A stretch of DNA of 64,000 bases from Rhodobium gokarnense (lineage in GTDB: Bacteria; Pseudomonadota; Alphaproteobacteria; Rhizobiales; Rhodobiaceae): assembly GCF_025961475.1 (NCBI RefSeq), contig NZ_JAOQNS010000003.1:444501-508500 (forward strand). The letters are read 5' to 3'. This document shows positions 40,862-50,278 of the stretch, in pieces (the first letter of the stretch is position 1; each line of letters begins with the position of its first letter). Position numbers and translations under genes: made by a program. Under the pieces are notes generated by a model. The model saw only the letters and a list, made by a program, of their open reading frames with translations. It searched no databases and was not told the DNA's origin.

Positions 40862-41209
40862 TTTTCATGTTCTTTCCTGGTACCCTCCCTCGCCTTTGTC
40901 TTGGTTTTTGTTATGTCTGTCCCCCAAAGGCGGCGCACAAAATAGTCCGAGCCTCAGCCATTAACAAGCCAATGGTTCAACTTTTATCTAGGGTACCGGC
41001 ACCGCACGCGACAGACGTGAACTCCGGCCGGCCGCCGGGGCCGACGCCTTCGTCGCGACCGCTGAATCGCCGGAAAGTTTCTAGCCGGTTGTTTTGACGC
41101 GTCTTCTCACCCGAGCCGCACCGCCGCGACGGCGAAAGCGGAATGCCGCTTTTCGCCGCCGCCGGTTTTCGGTTCGCGGATACGGCCTCGCCGTCGCCGG
41201 GGTGTGCGG
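40862..41209 (-). other. Promoter region of hutP-like gene and end of the Amt-MCP transcript
   Basis: No gene is seen here. It holds a promoter candidate for the hutP-like gene (40939-40967). An imperfect hairpin (about 41133-41159, GGCGAAAGCGG with CCGCTTTTCGCC) lies 50 bases after the ammonium-transporter/chemoreceptor stop and may end that transcript, though it has no T tract. Confidence 0.5.
40939..40967 (-). promoter_or_regulatory. Sigma-70-type promoter candidate for the hutP-like gene
   Basis: On the minus strand TTGTTA (40962-40967) and TATTTT (40939-40944) are 17 bases apart, each matching four of six consensus bases. The start point would be about 70 bases before the hutP-like ATG. 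Confidence 0.45.
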
Positions 41210-43639
41210 TCAGCCCACCTTGTAGGCTTCCACGGCCGTCTTCAGCCGCGCCGCGACGCCGCCGAGGTCCTCGGCCGCCGTCTTGACGGAGCGGGCCCCG
41301 CCGAGGCTGGCGGTCGCTTCGCTCTGCAGGAGCCGGGCATGTTCCGTGGACCGTTCCGCGCTGTCGGAGACGTCATGGGCGAATTCGGCGATGCGCCCGA
41401 CATTGGCGACGATGCCCTCGACGCCGCCGAGCACGGCATTGACCTGTCCGGTCACATCCGCGGTGCGCCGCGCCGCTTCGCCGGCCTCGTCCACATGGGA
41501 CCGTGCCGCATCGGCGATCGTGCCCATGGTTGCGTTCATCACCTCGATGATCTCGCGCACCTCGTCGATAGAGAGCCGCGCCCGGTCGGAGCCGGACCGC
41601 ATCGTCTCGACGCGCGAGCGGATCTCCTCCGTCGCCGTCTGGGTCTGGTGGGCGAGCGCCTTGACCTCGCTGGCGACGATGGCAAAGCCGCGGCCCGCCT
41701 CCCCGGCCCGCGCGGCCTCGATGGTGGCGTTGAGGGCAAGGAGGTTGGTCTGCGAGGACACGGCATCGATCAGCGAGACCATCTCCTCGATCTGGCTCGA
41801 CATTTCGACGAGGCTGTTCATGGTCGTCTGGGCGCTGTCGGCGAGGCTGTTGGCCTTGGCCGCCACCTCGCGCGCCTCGCCGGCCGAGCCGGAAATTTCC
41901 CGCACCGACCCGGCAAGGGCACCGATGGTGTCCGCCACGGCCCTTATGTCGTCCGACATCGCCCGCGTCGCGCTGGCGACCCGGCCGGACTCCACCCGCA
42001 TCTCCTCGGTGATCGCCACCACATTGGTGGTGCGGCCGGCGAGCGCCGTCGACTGGTCCGACATCGAGGTGGTGCCGTCGGTGACCTTTTCCGCGCCGTC
42101 GACGAAGCCGTGCGAGACCCCGGCGAGTGACCGGGAGGTCTCCGTCACGGCGTTCGCCTGGCGGGAAATGTCGGCGACCAGCACCTGGATCTCGTCGAGG
42201 AACGGATTGAGGATCTGGGCGATCTCGGCCGTCTCGTCGCCGGTCGTGTCGTCGAGCCGATGGGTCAGGTCGCGGTCGACCCGGGTCATCTTGTGGAGCA
42301 CTTCCTGCAGCGCGCCGGTGCCGAGGCTGGCGCCGTGCTCGGCCGCGTTGAGGCCCTGGATTTCCTCCTCCGCGGAGACCCTGAGGCCCATCGTCATGTC
42401 GACGGCCTTGAACACCAGGAAGGCGAAGGTGAAGGACCAGGCGAAACAGGCGGCAATGCCTTCGAGCTGCACCAGGATCTGCGCCATCCGCCCGCCCGGA
42501 ACGAGATAGGCGTCGAGCGCAAAGACGGCGGCGAACAGCGTACCGAGCGCGCCGCCAACGCCGTGCACCGCGACCGCGCCGACGACGTCGTCCAGCTTCA
42601 GGATGCGCAAGATGGCTTCTTCCGCGAGCAGCACCAGCACCGCGGTGAGTGCGCCGATCGCCATCGCGCCATGGGCATCGACCACGGCGCAGCCGGCGGT
42701 GATGCCGACAAGGCCGGCGAGCATGCCGTTGATGGAACGCGCGGGGATGTAGTTGCCGTCGTGCCAGCGCCCGAGAACGAGGCCGACGACGCCGCCGGTC
42801 GCCGCGGCAATCACCGTGTTGGCGACGATGCGCGCGATGTCGGTCGAGGCCGCCGTCGTCGAGCCGCCGTTGAAGCCGATCCAGCCGACCAGCAGGATGA
42901 GGGCGCCCGATGCGGTCAGCACCATGGAGTGGCCGTGGATGGTGCGCGGCTTGCCGGTCTCGTCGAAGCGCCCGAGCCGGGCGCCCAGCACGATGATGCC
43001 GGCAAGGCCGGTCCAGCCGCCGACCGAATGGACGACCGTGGAGCCGGCGAAATCGATGAAGCCGGCGGCAGCCAGCCACGGCGCGTTGTCGGTGATCAGG
43101 AGATTGCCCCAGGCCCAATGGCCGAACACCGGATAGATGACCAGCGCCACGACGCCGGTCATCGCCAGATAGCCGGAGAACTTCATCCGTTCCGCGACCG
43201 CGCCGGAGACGATCGTCGCCGCGGTGCCGACGAAGACCGCCTGGAACACGAAGAAGGTGTAGGTCCAGGCGTCGAGCCCCTCGAAGAAGGCGACCGTCGT
43301 CGGCATGCCGACGAAGCCGATCGACGGCCCGAACATGACGGAAAAGCCAATCAGGTAGAACAGCGCGACGGAGAGGAAGAAATCGGTGACGTTCTTCTGG
43401 GCGACGTTGATCGCGTTCTTGGACCGCACCATGCCGGCTTCCAGGAACAGGAAGCCGATCTGCATGAGGAGCACGAGGGCCGCCGCCGTCAGCGTCCAGA
43501 CATGGTTGGCGTTGGTCTGCTGGACTTCCAGCGCGGCCTCCAGCGCCGCCACCCTTGCCGCCAGACCGTCCGGCTCCGCCGCCAGGACGCCGCCACCGGC
43601 AAACAACAGGACTGAAATAGCACTGAGGAAAATCCGCAT
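41210..43639 (-). CDS. Ammonium transporter fused to a methyl-accepting chemotaxis domain
   Basis: 809 residues. A signal peptide and a short heptad stretch lead into a complete Amt/Rh channel domain (about 40-430). It has [16 protein letters not shown], the first pore histidine in [15 protein letters not shown] and the second in [15 protein letters not shown]. After [13 protein letters not shown] comes a HAMP-like linker (about 465-495) and a cytoplasmic chemoreceptor signalling domain. The receptor tip is canonical: [29 protein letters not shown]. It presumably lets CheA/CheW read ammonium transport or binding. I start at the ATG at 43639; the longer frame begins with TTG. Confidence 0.92.
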   Translation of the reverse strand: MRIFLSAISVLLFAGGGVLAAEPDGLAARVAALEAALEVQQTNANHVWTLTAAALVLLMQIGFLFLEAGMVRSKNAINVAQKNVTDFFLSVALFYLIGFSVMFGPSIGFVGMPTTVAFFEGLDAWTYTFFVFQAVFVGTAATIVSGAVAERMKFSGYLAMTGVVALVIYPVFGHWAWGNLLITDNAPWLAAAGFIDFAGSTVVHSVGGWTGLAGIIVLGARLGRFDETGKPRTIHGHSMVLTASGALILLVGWIGFNGGSTTAASTDIARIVANTVIAAATGGVVGLVLGRWHDGNYIPARSINGMLAGLVGITAGCAVVDAHGAMAIGALTAVLVLLAEEAILRILKLDDVVGAVAVHGVGGALGTLFAAVFALDAYLVPGGRMAQILVQLEGIAACFAWSFTFAFLVFKAVDMTMGLRVSAEEEIQGLNAAEHGASLGTGALQEVLHKMTRVDRDLTHRLDDTTGDETAEIAQILNPFLDEIQVLVADISRQANAVTETSRSLAGVSHGFVDGAEKVTDGTTSMSDQSTALAGRTTNVVAITEEMRVESGRVASATRAMSDDIRAVADTIGALAGSVREISGSAGEAREVAAKANSLADSAQTTMNSLVEMSSQIEEMVSLIDAVSSQTNLLALNATIEAARAGEAGRGFAIVASEVKALAHQTQTATEEIRSRVETMRSGSDRARLSIDEVREIIEVMNATMGTIADAARSHVDEAGEAARRTADVTGQVNAVLGGVEGIVANVGRIAEFAHDVSDSAERSTEHARLLQSEATASLGGARSVKTAAEDLGGVAARLKTAVEAYKVG

Positions 43640-43729
43640 CGGTCGCACCGGAAAAAAGATCAAGGAAGGTATTGGACCGAAGTAATGATTTCTCGTGGAA
43701 TGGTTTACAAATCGTTCCCGGACTATGCG

Positions 43730-43742
43730 ATGATCGTATCAT
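43730..43742. promoter_or_regulatory. ATGATCGTATCAT palindrome upstream of the Amt-MCP gene
   Basis: A perfect 13-base dyad (ATGAT-CGT-ATCAT) lies about 90 bases before the start, in the only AT-rich part of the 264-base region between this gene and the stress-protein gene. It could be an operator. I saw no sigma-54 promoter. Confidence 0.35.
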
Positions 43743-43903
43743 TATTTCCGGTATATTTTTACCGCAACGGTCACGGCCCGCCGCAACGCGCCGGACAGCA
43801 CAGCTCTCTCCCGGCCGCAATCCGCAGCGGCCGGGCGTAAACTCTTGCGGACAGTCTCGAATTCCCGTGACGACGCCGCCCCCAGTGGGGCCAGCGAGCC
43901 GCC

Positions 43904-44332
43904 CTACTTCACGGGCTGGCGCACGATCAGCACGGAGGTGTGGGCGTGCCGGACCACATAGGCGGCGACGGAGCCGAGGAAGTAGTCGGCGAGCCCCGGG
44001 TCGTGGGACGACATCAGGATGAGGTCGGGTTTCAGCTCCGCGGCGACGTCGAGGATCTCGCGGCCGGCATGGCCGTCGCGCACCACCGTCTGGAAGTCGC
44101 GAAGCCCCTCGCCCATGGCGAGCGAGGACAGGGTATTGGCCGTATCGTCCCGCGTCCGCCCGACCAGTTCGCCGGGCAGTTCGGCGGTGATGTAGGCCGG
44201 GATCTGCGGCATCACGTTGAGGATCACGCAGCGTGCCTCGCCGAGATTGAGCGTCTGGCGGGCAAAGCGCAGCGCCGCCTTTGCGGCGTCCATCTGCGAA
44301 ATGTCGACGGGAATGAGGATTGTCTTTGTCAT
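43904..44332 (-). CDS. Universal stress protein UspA family
   Basis: 142 residues, a single Usp domain beginning TKTILIPVDISQMD. Near the C-terminus it has the region PDLILMSSHDPGLADYFLGSVAAYVVRHAHTSVLIVR, in which the ATP-binding G-2x-G-9x-G-S/T pattern is only partly kept (LGSVA). GGGGAGAT precedes the chosen ATG; the longer frame adds residues without family similarity. It lies downstream of a P-type cation ATPase gene and may be co-transcribed with it. Confidence 0.87.
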   Translation of the reverse strand: MTKTILIPVDISQMDAAKAALRFARQTLNLGEARCVILNVMPQIPAYITAELPGELVGRTRDDTANTLSSLAMGEGLRDFQTVVRDGHAGREILDVAAELKPDLILMSSHDPGLADYFLGSVAAYVVRHAHTSVLIVRQPVK

Positions 44333-44465
44333 CGTTATCTCCCCTTTTCTGCGGGGGCCAGTTTGCCGCGCCGCGGCGCTCTTGCCAATCATGGTCCCGC
44401 GAATATCCGGGGACAGGCGGTCTGGCCGTCCTCAAGGATTGACCTGTAGTCGGCGCGCGCCGTCT

Positions 44466-47243
44466 TCAATGGGACATGTGGAAGCGGGAGTTCTTTTCGC
44501 CAAGGCGCCGCAGCAGTTTCAGGGCTTCCACGACGAGCACAAGCGAGACGGCAAGCAGCGCCACCAGCGCCCAGTTCTCCCAGGAGATCGGCGCCACCTG
44601 CAACACGTCGGCAAGGACCGGCACGTGCATCACCGCGATGTGCAGCCCCTGCGCCCCGACGATCGCAAGGATCAGGAACGGGTTGGCCGCAAAGGGCACG
44701 GAGAGGATGGAGCGGGTCTCGGACCGCGCATTGAGGGCGTGGACGTTTTCAAACAGCACCATCAGCAGGAGCAGCAGGTTGCGCGCCTCGAATTCGCCGA
44801 CACCCCACGACAGCAGGACGGCATAGAAACCGAAGGCGATGCCGCCCATGACGACGCCGGAGACCGCCACCTGGGTGATCATGCGTTTCTCGAACAGCCG
44901 CTCGCCCGGCGGCCGCGGCTTGCGTTTCAACACACCCGGCTCGCCGCGCTCGAAGGCGAGCGCCACATCCTGGATGCCGTTGGTGACGAGGTTGAGCCAG
45001 AGGAGCTGCACGGCAAAGAGTGGCGGCGGCAGGCCGGCGAGGATGGCAAAGAGGAAGAGGACGATCTCGCCAAGGCCGGTGGTGATGAGGAGGAAGACCA
45101 GCTTGCGCACATTGTCGTAGGCGATGCGGCCTTCCTCCACCCCGGCGACGATCGAGGCGAAATTGTCGTCGGCAAGGACGAGGTCCGACGCCTCGCGCGC
45201 CGCATCGGTGCCGCCGCGGCCCATGGCAACGCCGATGTCGCCGGCCGACAGCGCCGGCGCATCGTTGACCCCGTCGCCGCTGACCGCCACCACGTGGCCG
45301 CCGCGCTGCAGCGCCTTGACGATGGCGAGTTTTTGCACCGGCTCGATGCGGGCAAAGACCCGCGTCCGGTTGACCAGCGCGTCGAAGTCCGCGCCGCCGT
45401 CGCCGCATGCGGCAAGCTGGCGGCCGGTGATCACCTCGCCCGCCTCGGAGGCGATGCCAAGGTCGCGGGCGATCGCCAGCGCCGTTGCCGGGTGATCGCC
45501 GGTGATCATGCGCACGTCGATGCCGGCCTCCCGGCAGGCGGTAACGGCCGCCGGCACCTCCGGGCGCACCGGATCGATCAACCCGACGAGGCCCAGGAAA
45601 GTGAGGCCGCGCAGCGCCGCGCGACCGCCATGTTCGGCGCCTTCCGCCGGCACCGTGCCGCCGGCAACGGCGAGCACCCGGTAGCCATCCGCGGCCATCC
45701 TGTCGGCCGCCGCAAGCGCCGCATCCGTGTCGACGCCGGCACACATGGCAAGCACGACCTCCGCCGCGCCCTTGACGTGGACGACGGCCTCGTCGTTCGC
45801 CGCTCCTTGCGTGAAGATCGCGCCGTAGCGCTGCTGTGGCTCGTAAGGAATCAGCGTCAGTTCCGGCCTCTCCGCCGCAAGGTCCGCCCGGCAAAGCCCG
45901 AGTTTTTCGGCAAGCACCAGGAAGGCGACATCGACCGTGTCGCCGACCACCTCTGTCTTTTCGTCCGCGATGCTGAGGCTCGCCTCATTGCAAAGCGCGC
46001 CGGCGGCTGCAAGCTCCCGAAGCCCGGCGCGCTCGGCCTCGCTCAGATCTCGTACGCCCGCACCATCCGCGACATCGACAGTCCCATCGAGGGAAAACCC
46101 TTCGCCGCCGATGCGCAGCACCGGTCCTGGCATGCCGCCCGCAAAGAGCTGCACCCGTTTGACCGTCAGTTCGTTGCAGGTGAGCGTCCCGGTCTTGTCG
46201 CTGGCGATCAGCGTGCAGGAGCCGAGCCCTTCGACGGCGGGCAGCGCCCGGACGATGACGTTGCGCTTTGCCATCCGCCCGGTGGCGATCGCCAGCGCGA
46301 TGGTGATGGCCACCGGCAGGCCCTCCGGGATCGCCGCCACGGCGAGCGCGACGGCAACGAGGAACACCGTGACCAGCGGCAGGCCCTGCAGGAACTGCAC
46401 CGTGCCGATGACGGCAATAAGGACGAGGGTCGCAACGCCGATGACGTCGCCGAAGCGCTTCAGGCCGGCGACCAGCGGCGGCGCCGGCATGTCGCCGGCT
46501 TCCAGTGCCGCCGCGATGCGGCCGATCTCCGTTTGCATCCCCGTTGCCGTGACGACGCCGGTGACCCGGCCGGACAGGACCGTCGCGCCGGCAAACAGCA
46601 TGTTGCGCCGGTCGCCGAGCGGTGCGCTGTCCCGCGCCATGGCCTCCGGCGTCTTATCCACCGGCGTCGATTCTCCGGTGAGGAGGGATTCGTCGACGCT
46701 GAGTTCGGTGAGCGAAAAGATGCGCAGGTCCGCCGGCACCGACGTCCCCGACTCCAGCCGCACGATGTCGCCGGGCACGAGATCGGCGGCATCGACGCGC
46801 ACCCGCCGGCCGACGCGCACCACCTCGGCGACGTTCTGGACGAGATGGCGAAGGGCATCGGCGCTCGCCTCGGCCCGCGCCTCCTGCACCCCGCCGATCA
46901 CCGCGTTCATCTGGATGACGACGAAGATGAAGATCGCATCGGCCCATTCGGCGACCGCGACCGAGACGACGGTGGCCGCAAGCAGCAGATAGATCAGCGG
47001 GTTCTTGAACTGGCGCAGATAGACAACGAGGAGCGGCGTGCGGCCCTTCTGCGGCAGGGTGTTGGCCCCGAAGGCCGCGCGCCGTGCCGCCACTTCATCG
47101 GCATGGAGCCCGGAGGGCCGCGTCTGCAAAAGCTCCAGAACCTCGCGCCGCGGCAGCATGTGCCAGACCTTTCCGGCGACCGTTTCCGGCGTCGGCGGAT
47201 CATGGTTTTCGGAGCTGTCGGCAGACCCCTGGTGCGCGGTCAT
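44466..47243 (-). CDS. P2-type cation-transporting ATPase (Ca2+/Na+-like)
   Basis: 925 residues from an ATG preceded by AAGGGG (a GTG twelve codons earlier is the longer alternative). It has an N-terminal cation ATPase domain, the actuator TGES loop (LLTGESTPVDK) and PEGLPVAITIALA in the fourth membrane helix. The phosphorylation motif DKTGTLT is near residue 348 and the hinge is SGDGVNDAPAL. Four C-terminal helices complete the P2 (PMR1/SERCA-like) fold. PEGLP favours Ca2+ or Mn2+ over heavy metals, but the ion is not certain. It follows glpB by 63 bases in the same direction and so may be read from the glp transcript. Confidence 0.88.
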   Translation of the reverse strand: MTAHQGSADSSENHDPPTPETVAGKVWHMLPRREVLELLQTRPSGLHADEVAARRAAFGANTLPQKGRTPLLVVYLRQFKNPLIYLLLAATVVSVAVAEWADAIFIFVVIQMNAVIGGVQEARAEASADALRHLVQNVAEVVRVGRRVRVDAADLVPGDIVRLESGTSVPADLRIFSLTELSVDESLLTGESTPVDKTPEAMARDSAPLGDRRNMLFAGATVLSGRVTGVVTATGMQTEIGRIAAALEAGDMPAPPLVAGLKRFGDVIGVATLVLIAVIGTVQFLQGLPLVTVFLVAVALAVAAIPEGLPVAITIALAIATGRMAKRNVIVRALPAVEGLGSCTLIASDKTGTLTCNELTVKRVQLFAGGMPGPVLRIGGEGFSLDGTVDVADGAGVRDLSEAERAGLRELAAAGALCNEASLSIADEKTEVVGDTVDVAFLVLAEKLGLCRADLAAERPELTLIPYEPQQRYGAIFTQGAANDEAVVHVKGAAEVVLAMCAGVDTDAALAAADRMAADGYRVLAVAGGTVPAEGAEHGGRAALRGLTFLGLVGLIDPVRPEVPAAVTACREAGIDVRMITGDHPATALAIARDLGIASEAGEVITGRQLAACGDGGADFDALVNRTRVFARIEPVQKLAIVKALQRGGHVVAVSGDGVNDAPALSAGDIGVAMGRGGTDAAREASDLVLADDNFASIVAGVEEGRIAYDNVRKLVFLLITTGLGEIVLFLFAILAGLPPPLFAVQLLWLNLVTNGIQDVALAFERGEPGVLKRKPRPPGERLFEKRMITQVAVSGVVMGGIAFGFYAVLLSWGVGEFEARNLLLLLMVLFENVHALNARSETRSILSVPFAANPFLILAIVGAQGLHIAVMHVPVLADVLQVAPISWENWALVALLAVSLVLVVEALKLLRRLGEKNSRFHMSH

Positions 47244-47306
47244 GGCCCCTTGAGGATGGCGCTCGGCAGGATGGCTCACAAGGGGGCTGCGACGATGCTG
47301 CCGCTG

Positions 47307-48608
47307 CTACCCGACGCGCTCTTCCAACAGCGCGGCGGCCTCTTCAACGGCGCGAAAGGCGGTGGCGAGCGCGATGCCGGCGCCGCAGCGCTGGCGCACC
47401 CAGTCCTGGCGAGCGAGCACGGCACCGGCAGCAAAGAGCCGAGAGCTGACGGGCCCGCCATCCGGCCCGAGCACCCGGAACGCATCGTCGACGAGGAGCC
47501 CGGCCCGGTTGATGGCGTGGCCGCGCGGATCGAAATAGTCCTCGCGGTACCAGTCGGCCCGCGTCTCCGGCTGCTCCACGGGAAGGTCGAGCAGCGTCTC
47601 GCGGATGCCGCCCCGCTCGGCCGCAAGCCCGCCGGAGAGGAACCGCCCGGTGGCAAGGATCACCGCCTCGGCCTCGACCGTGACCTCTCCGAAATTGTCG
47701 GTGAAATGGAGGATGGCGCCGCCGTCGCGCAGCTCGAGTCGCTCGACCTTGCGGTGCGGCGCCAGGACCAGCCCGCGCTCCGGCAGGACCTGCTCGAAAA
47801 GTTCCCGGAGCCGCAGCCCCGGCACGGCCGGCGGCATGGTCGGGATCTCGAAGATCGGCAGGCCGACAAGCCGCTCCATCTCCTTGTGCACCCTGTCGGG
47901 CGCGTGCACGCCGAGGATGGCGGGAAGGCCGACAAAGGCGACCTCGCCGGCCTCGCGCACGGCGCCGCGAATGCGCTCGGCAAGCGCCTCCCGGTGCGCC
48001 GGCACTTCCAGCGCGCGGGCCATCACCTCCGGATAGACCTCCGCGCCGGTCTCCATCTCCGGAAAGCCGAGCCGGGCGAATTCGAGGGTTGGCCAGATGG
48101 ACTTGAAATTGGCGGCGAACTCCCGGGCGCTGAAACCCGGCAGGCCGACGAAATCGACGACCAGCGCCGGCTCGCGCGCAGCTAGCGCCTCGACGCCGGC
48201 GATCATCGTCGCCGGGACGGAAAGCGTCGGCTTCGACAGCCCGGCCGGCAGCAGCGCGCGAAGGTTTTCGCCGCCCGAAAGCGTGTAGGAAATCCCCATC
48301 TCCGTCACGGCCGCACAGAAGCGGGAAAAGGCAGCCCGGACGTCCGCGTCGGAGACGCGCGCCAGCGGGTGCTCCGGCGCCTCCGCACGAAGGCGCGCAA
48401 TGCCGGCCCATGGATCGGCGAGCGCTGCGCCGTCGAGGTATCCGAGGAGGTCGAAATAGCCGGTGGTGTAGGCGAGCGGGCCGGTATTGCCGATCTGGTA
48501 GGGAGTGATGCCCCGGTCGAGGGCAAAGATGCTGGCGGAAAAGCCGGCAAGGCCAGAGCCGATGACGGCAAGCCTGGTCGAGTAACTGCGGTTCTGGGTG
48601 AACTCCAT
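47307..48608 (-). CDS. glpB: Anaerobic glycerol-3-phosphate dehydrogenase subunit B
   Basis: 433 residues, flavoprotein with an N-terminal dinucleotide fold (LAVIGSGLAGFSASIFALDRG) and FATGRFLSGGL-like LATGRFLSGGLAAERGG near residue 315. GlpB forms the soluble GlpAB dehydrogenase and contacts the GlpC anchor. The gene starts 2 bases after glpA ends. Confidence 0.88.
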   Translation of the reverse strand: MEFTQNRSYSTRLAVIGSGLAGFSASIFALDRGITPYQIGNTGPLAYTTGYFDLLGYLDGAALADPWAGIARLRAEAPEHPLARVSDADVRAAFSRFCAAVTEMGISYTLSGGENLRALLPAGLSKPTLSVPATMIAGVEALAAREPALVVDFVGLPGFSAREFAANFKSIWPTLEFARLGFPEMETGAEVYPEVMARALEVPAHREALAERIRGAVREAGEVAFVGLPAILGVHAPDRVHKEMERLVGLPIFEIPTMPPAVPGLRLRELFEQVLPERGLVLAPHRKVERLELRDGGAILHFTDNFGEVTVEAEAVILATGRFLSGGLAAERGGIRETLLDLPVEQPETRADWYREDYFDPRGHAINRAGLLVDDAFRVLGPDGGPVSSRLFAAGAVLARQDWVRQRCGAGIALATAFRAVEEAAALLEERVG

Positions 48609-48610
48609 GG

Positions 48611-50266
48611 TCAGGCCGCCCCGCCGTCCGTCTCGTCATCGGCCACTGTCGCCGGCTCGGCAAGGTCGAGGCCCATCAGCCCGCAATGGAGCGTTTCGGC
48701 GAGTTCGGCCTGGGGCAGTTCCTTGCCCCAGAGCACCGGCAGGATGCCCTTGTAGCGTTCGGCAAAGAAATCGCGCATGTGGCCGAGGCCGGCCGGCGAT
48801 CTGTAGATGCCGCGGTCGTAGAGATAGGAGGAGACGCGGATGCCGCAGAAGGAGCCCTGGCAGGAACCCTTGCCGACCCGGCTGCGGACCGCGATGGCGC
48901 GCAGCGTCATCTCGTCTTCCGCACCGGGGGCCTCGTCGACGATGGAATCGACGGCCGATTTCGGCACCATCTCGCATTCGCAAAGGATGGCGTCCGTTGG
49001 GTCCTTGCGGGAATACCAGTACCGGGCGGCAAAGCCCGGCGTCGTCCAGCGTAGCGCATCGCCGACCGGCAACCGCTCCTCAGCCGTACGGCAGGGACTG
49101 GTGTTGCCGAGCCGGGACGCGACAAGATCGCAGGTTTTCTCTGCCATCAGCCGGAACGTGGTGAGCTTGCCGCCGGTGACGGTAGCAAAGTTCGAAAGCC
49201 CCTCATCCTTGTGGTCGAAGAGTGAAAAGCCACGGCTCGCCTTTCGCCCGTCGGCGCCGCTGTCGGCCGCCATAAGCAGCGGCCGCACGCCGGAAAAGGC
49301 GCGGATGAAGCGCGCCGTCGCCAGGCCCGGCACCATGGCGATGCCCTCGGCCAGATTGCGGTCGACCTCGTCGACGGTCGGGCGCAGGTTTTCCAGCTCG
49401 GTCACCCTGTCCGACGTCGTGCCGAGCATGGAGACCGTGCCGCCCGGGACGAGAATATCGCCGTCGCCAGGTAGCCGGAGGCGGTTGATGACGCGTGTCG
49501 CCATCCGGGAATTGGAGATCACGAGGGTGCCCTTGGCATAGATCAGGCGGACGCTGTCGCAGCCGGCAAGCCGCGCGATCTCCATCGCCCAGGCGCCGGC
49601 CGCGTTGACATATTGCCGGGCGCGGATCGCGAACATCTCGCCGGTCCGGTTGTCGCGGCAGGAGGCGCCGAGGATCTCTCCGTCGCGCATCGCGAAGCCG
49701 ATCACCTCCGTGTGCGGCAGGAAGCGGCTGCCGGCAACATCGCTCGCCTGGTTGACCTGTTCCAGCGTGATCCGGAACGGATCGATGGTCGCGTCCGGCA
49801 CCGTATAGGCGGCAAAGGTTTTGTCCGACAGCACCGGTTCCAGCTCCCGCGCCTCGGCAGGCGAAAGCGCCTCCGACGGGATGCCGGCGGCAGAACAATA
49901 GCCGGCAAAGCTTTCTGCGAAGTCCGGGTCGTCGCCCTCCACGGCGACGAAGAGACCGCCGCATTCGTCGATGCATTCCGGCGCGATGCGCTTCAGGATA
50001 TCGCCTTCCGCCATGCATTCGCGCGCCGTCTCCGTGTCGTTCGCCGCGTAGCGCCCGCCGCTGTGCAGGAGCCCGTGATTGCCGCCGGACGCGCCCGCAT
50101 TGAGGTCGCGCTTGTCGACCAGAATCGAGAAAATGCCGCGCAGCGCCAGGTCGCGCATGATGCCCGTCCCGGTGACCCCGCCGCCGATGACGAGCACCTC
50201 GGTTTCCAGGGTCCTGGTTCCGTGTGGCGGACGGGAGATGGCGGGACGGGAATTCGATGGAGGCAT
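48611..50266 (-). CDS. glpA: Anaerobic glycerol-3-phosphate dehydrogenase subunit A
   Basis: 551 residues. It has a FAD-binding domain (VLVIGGGVTGTGIMRDLALRG) of the GlpA/GlpD family and a C-terminal BFD-like [2Fe-2S] domain with CECE near residue 430 and SCQGSFC about 45 residues later. That domain distinguishes GlpA from GlpD. It oxidises sn-glycerol 3-phosphate to dihydroxyacetone phosphate and passes electrons through GlpB and GlpC towards the quinone pool. It lies between glpC and glpB with gaps of 12 and 2 bases. Confidence 0.92.
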   Translation of the reverse strand: MPPSNSRPAISRPPHGTRTLETEVLVIGGGVTGTGIMRDLALRGIFSILVDKRDLNAGASGGNHGLLHSGGRYAANDTETARECMAEGDILKRIAPECIDECGGLFVAVEGDDPDFAESFAGYCSAAGIPSEALSPAEARELEPVLSDKTFAAYTVPDATIDPFRITLEQVNQASDVAGSRFLPHTEVIGFAMRDGEILGASCRDNRTGEMFAIRARQYVNAAGAWAMEIARLAGCDSVRLIYAKGTLVISNSRMATRVINRLRLPGDGDILVPGGTVSMLGTTSDRVTELENLRPTVDEVDRNLAEGIAMVPGLATARFIRAFSGVRPLLMAADSGADGRKASRGFSLFDHKDEGLSNFATVTGGKLTTFRLMAEKTCDLVASRLGNTSPCRTAEERLPVGDALRWTTPGFAARYWYSRKDPTDAILCECEMVPKSAVDSIVDEAPGAEDEMTLRAIAVRSRVGKGSCQGSFCGIRVSSYLYDRGIYRSPAGLGHMRDFFAERYKGILPVLWGKELPQAELAETLHCGLMGLDLAEPATVADDETDGGAA

Positions 50267-50278
50267 GTGCTTTCCCGG

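Noticed and set aside
43640-43903. Sigma-54 promoter for the ammonium transporter fusion
   Set aside because: No TGGCAC-N5-TTGC-type match was found on the coding strand, although ammonium genes are often controlled this way.
44217-48185. Very long plus-strand frame (over 1300 codons) opposite the cation ATPase and glpB
   Set aside because: Composition is rich in Arg, His, Asp and Gln, typical of the antisense of high-GC genes; no domain is seen.
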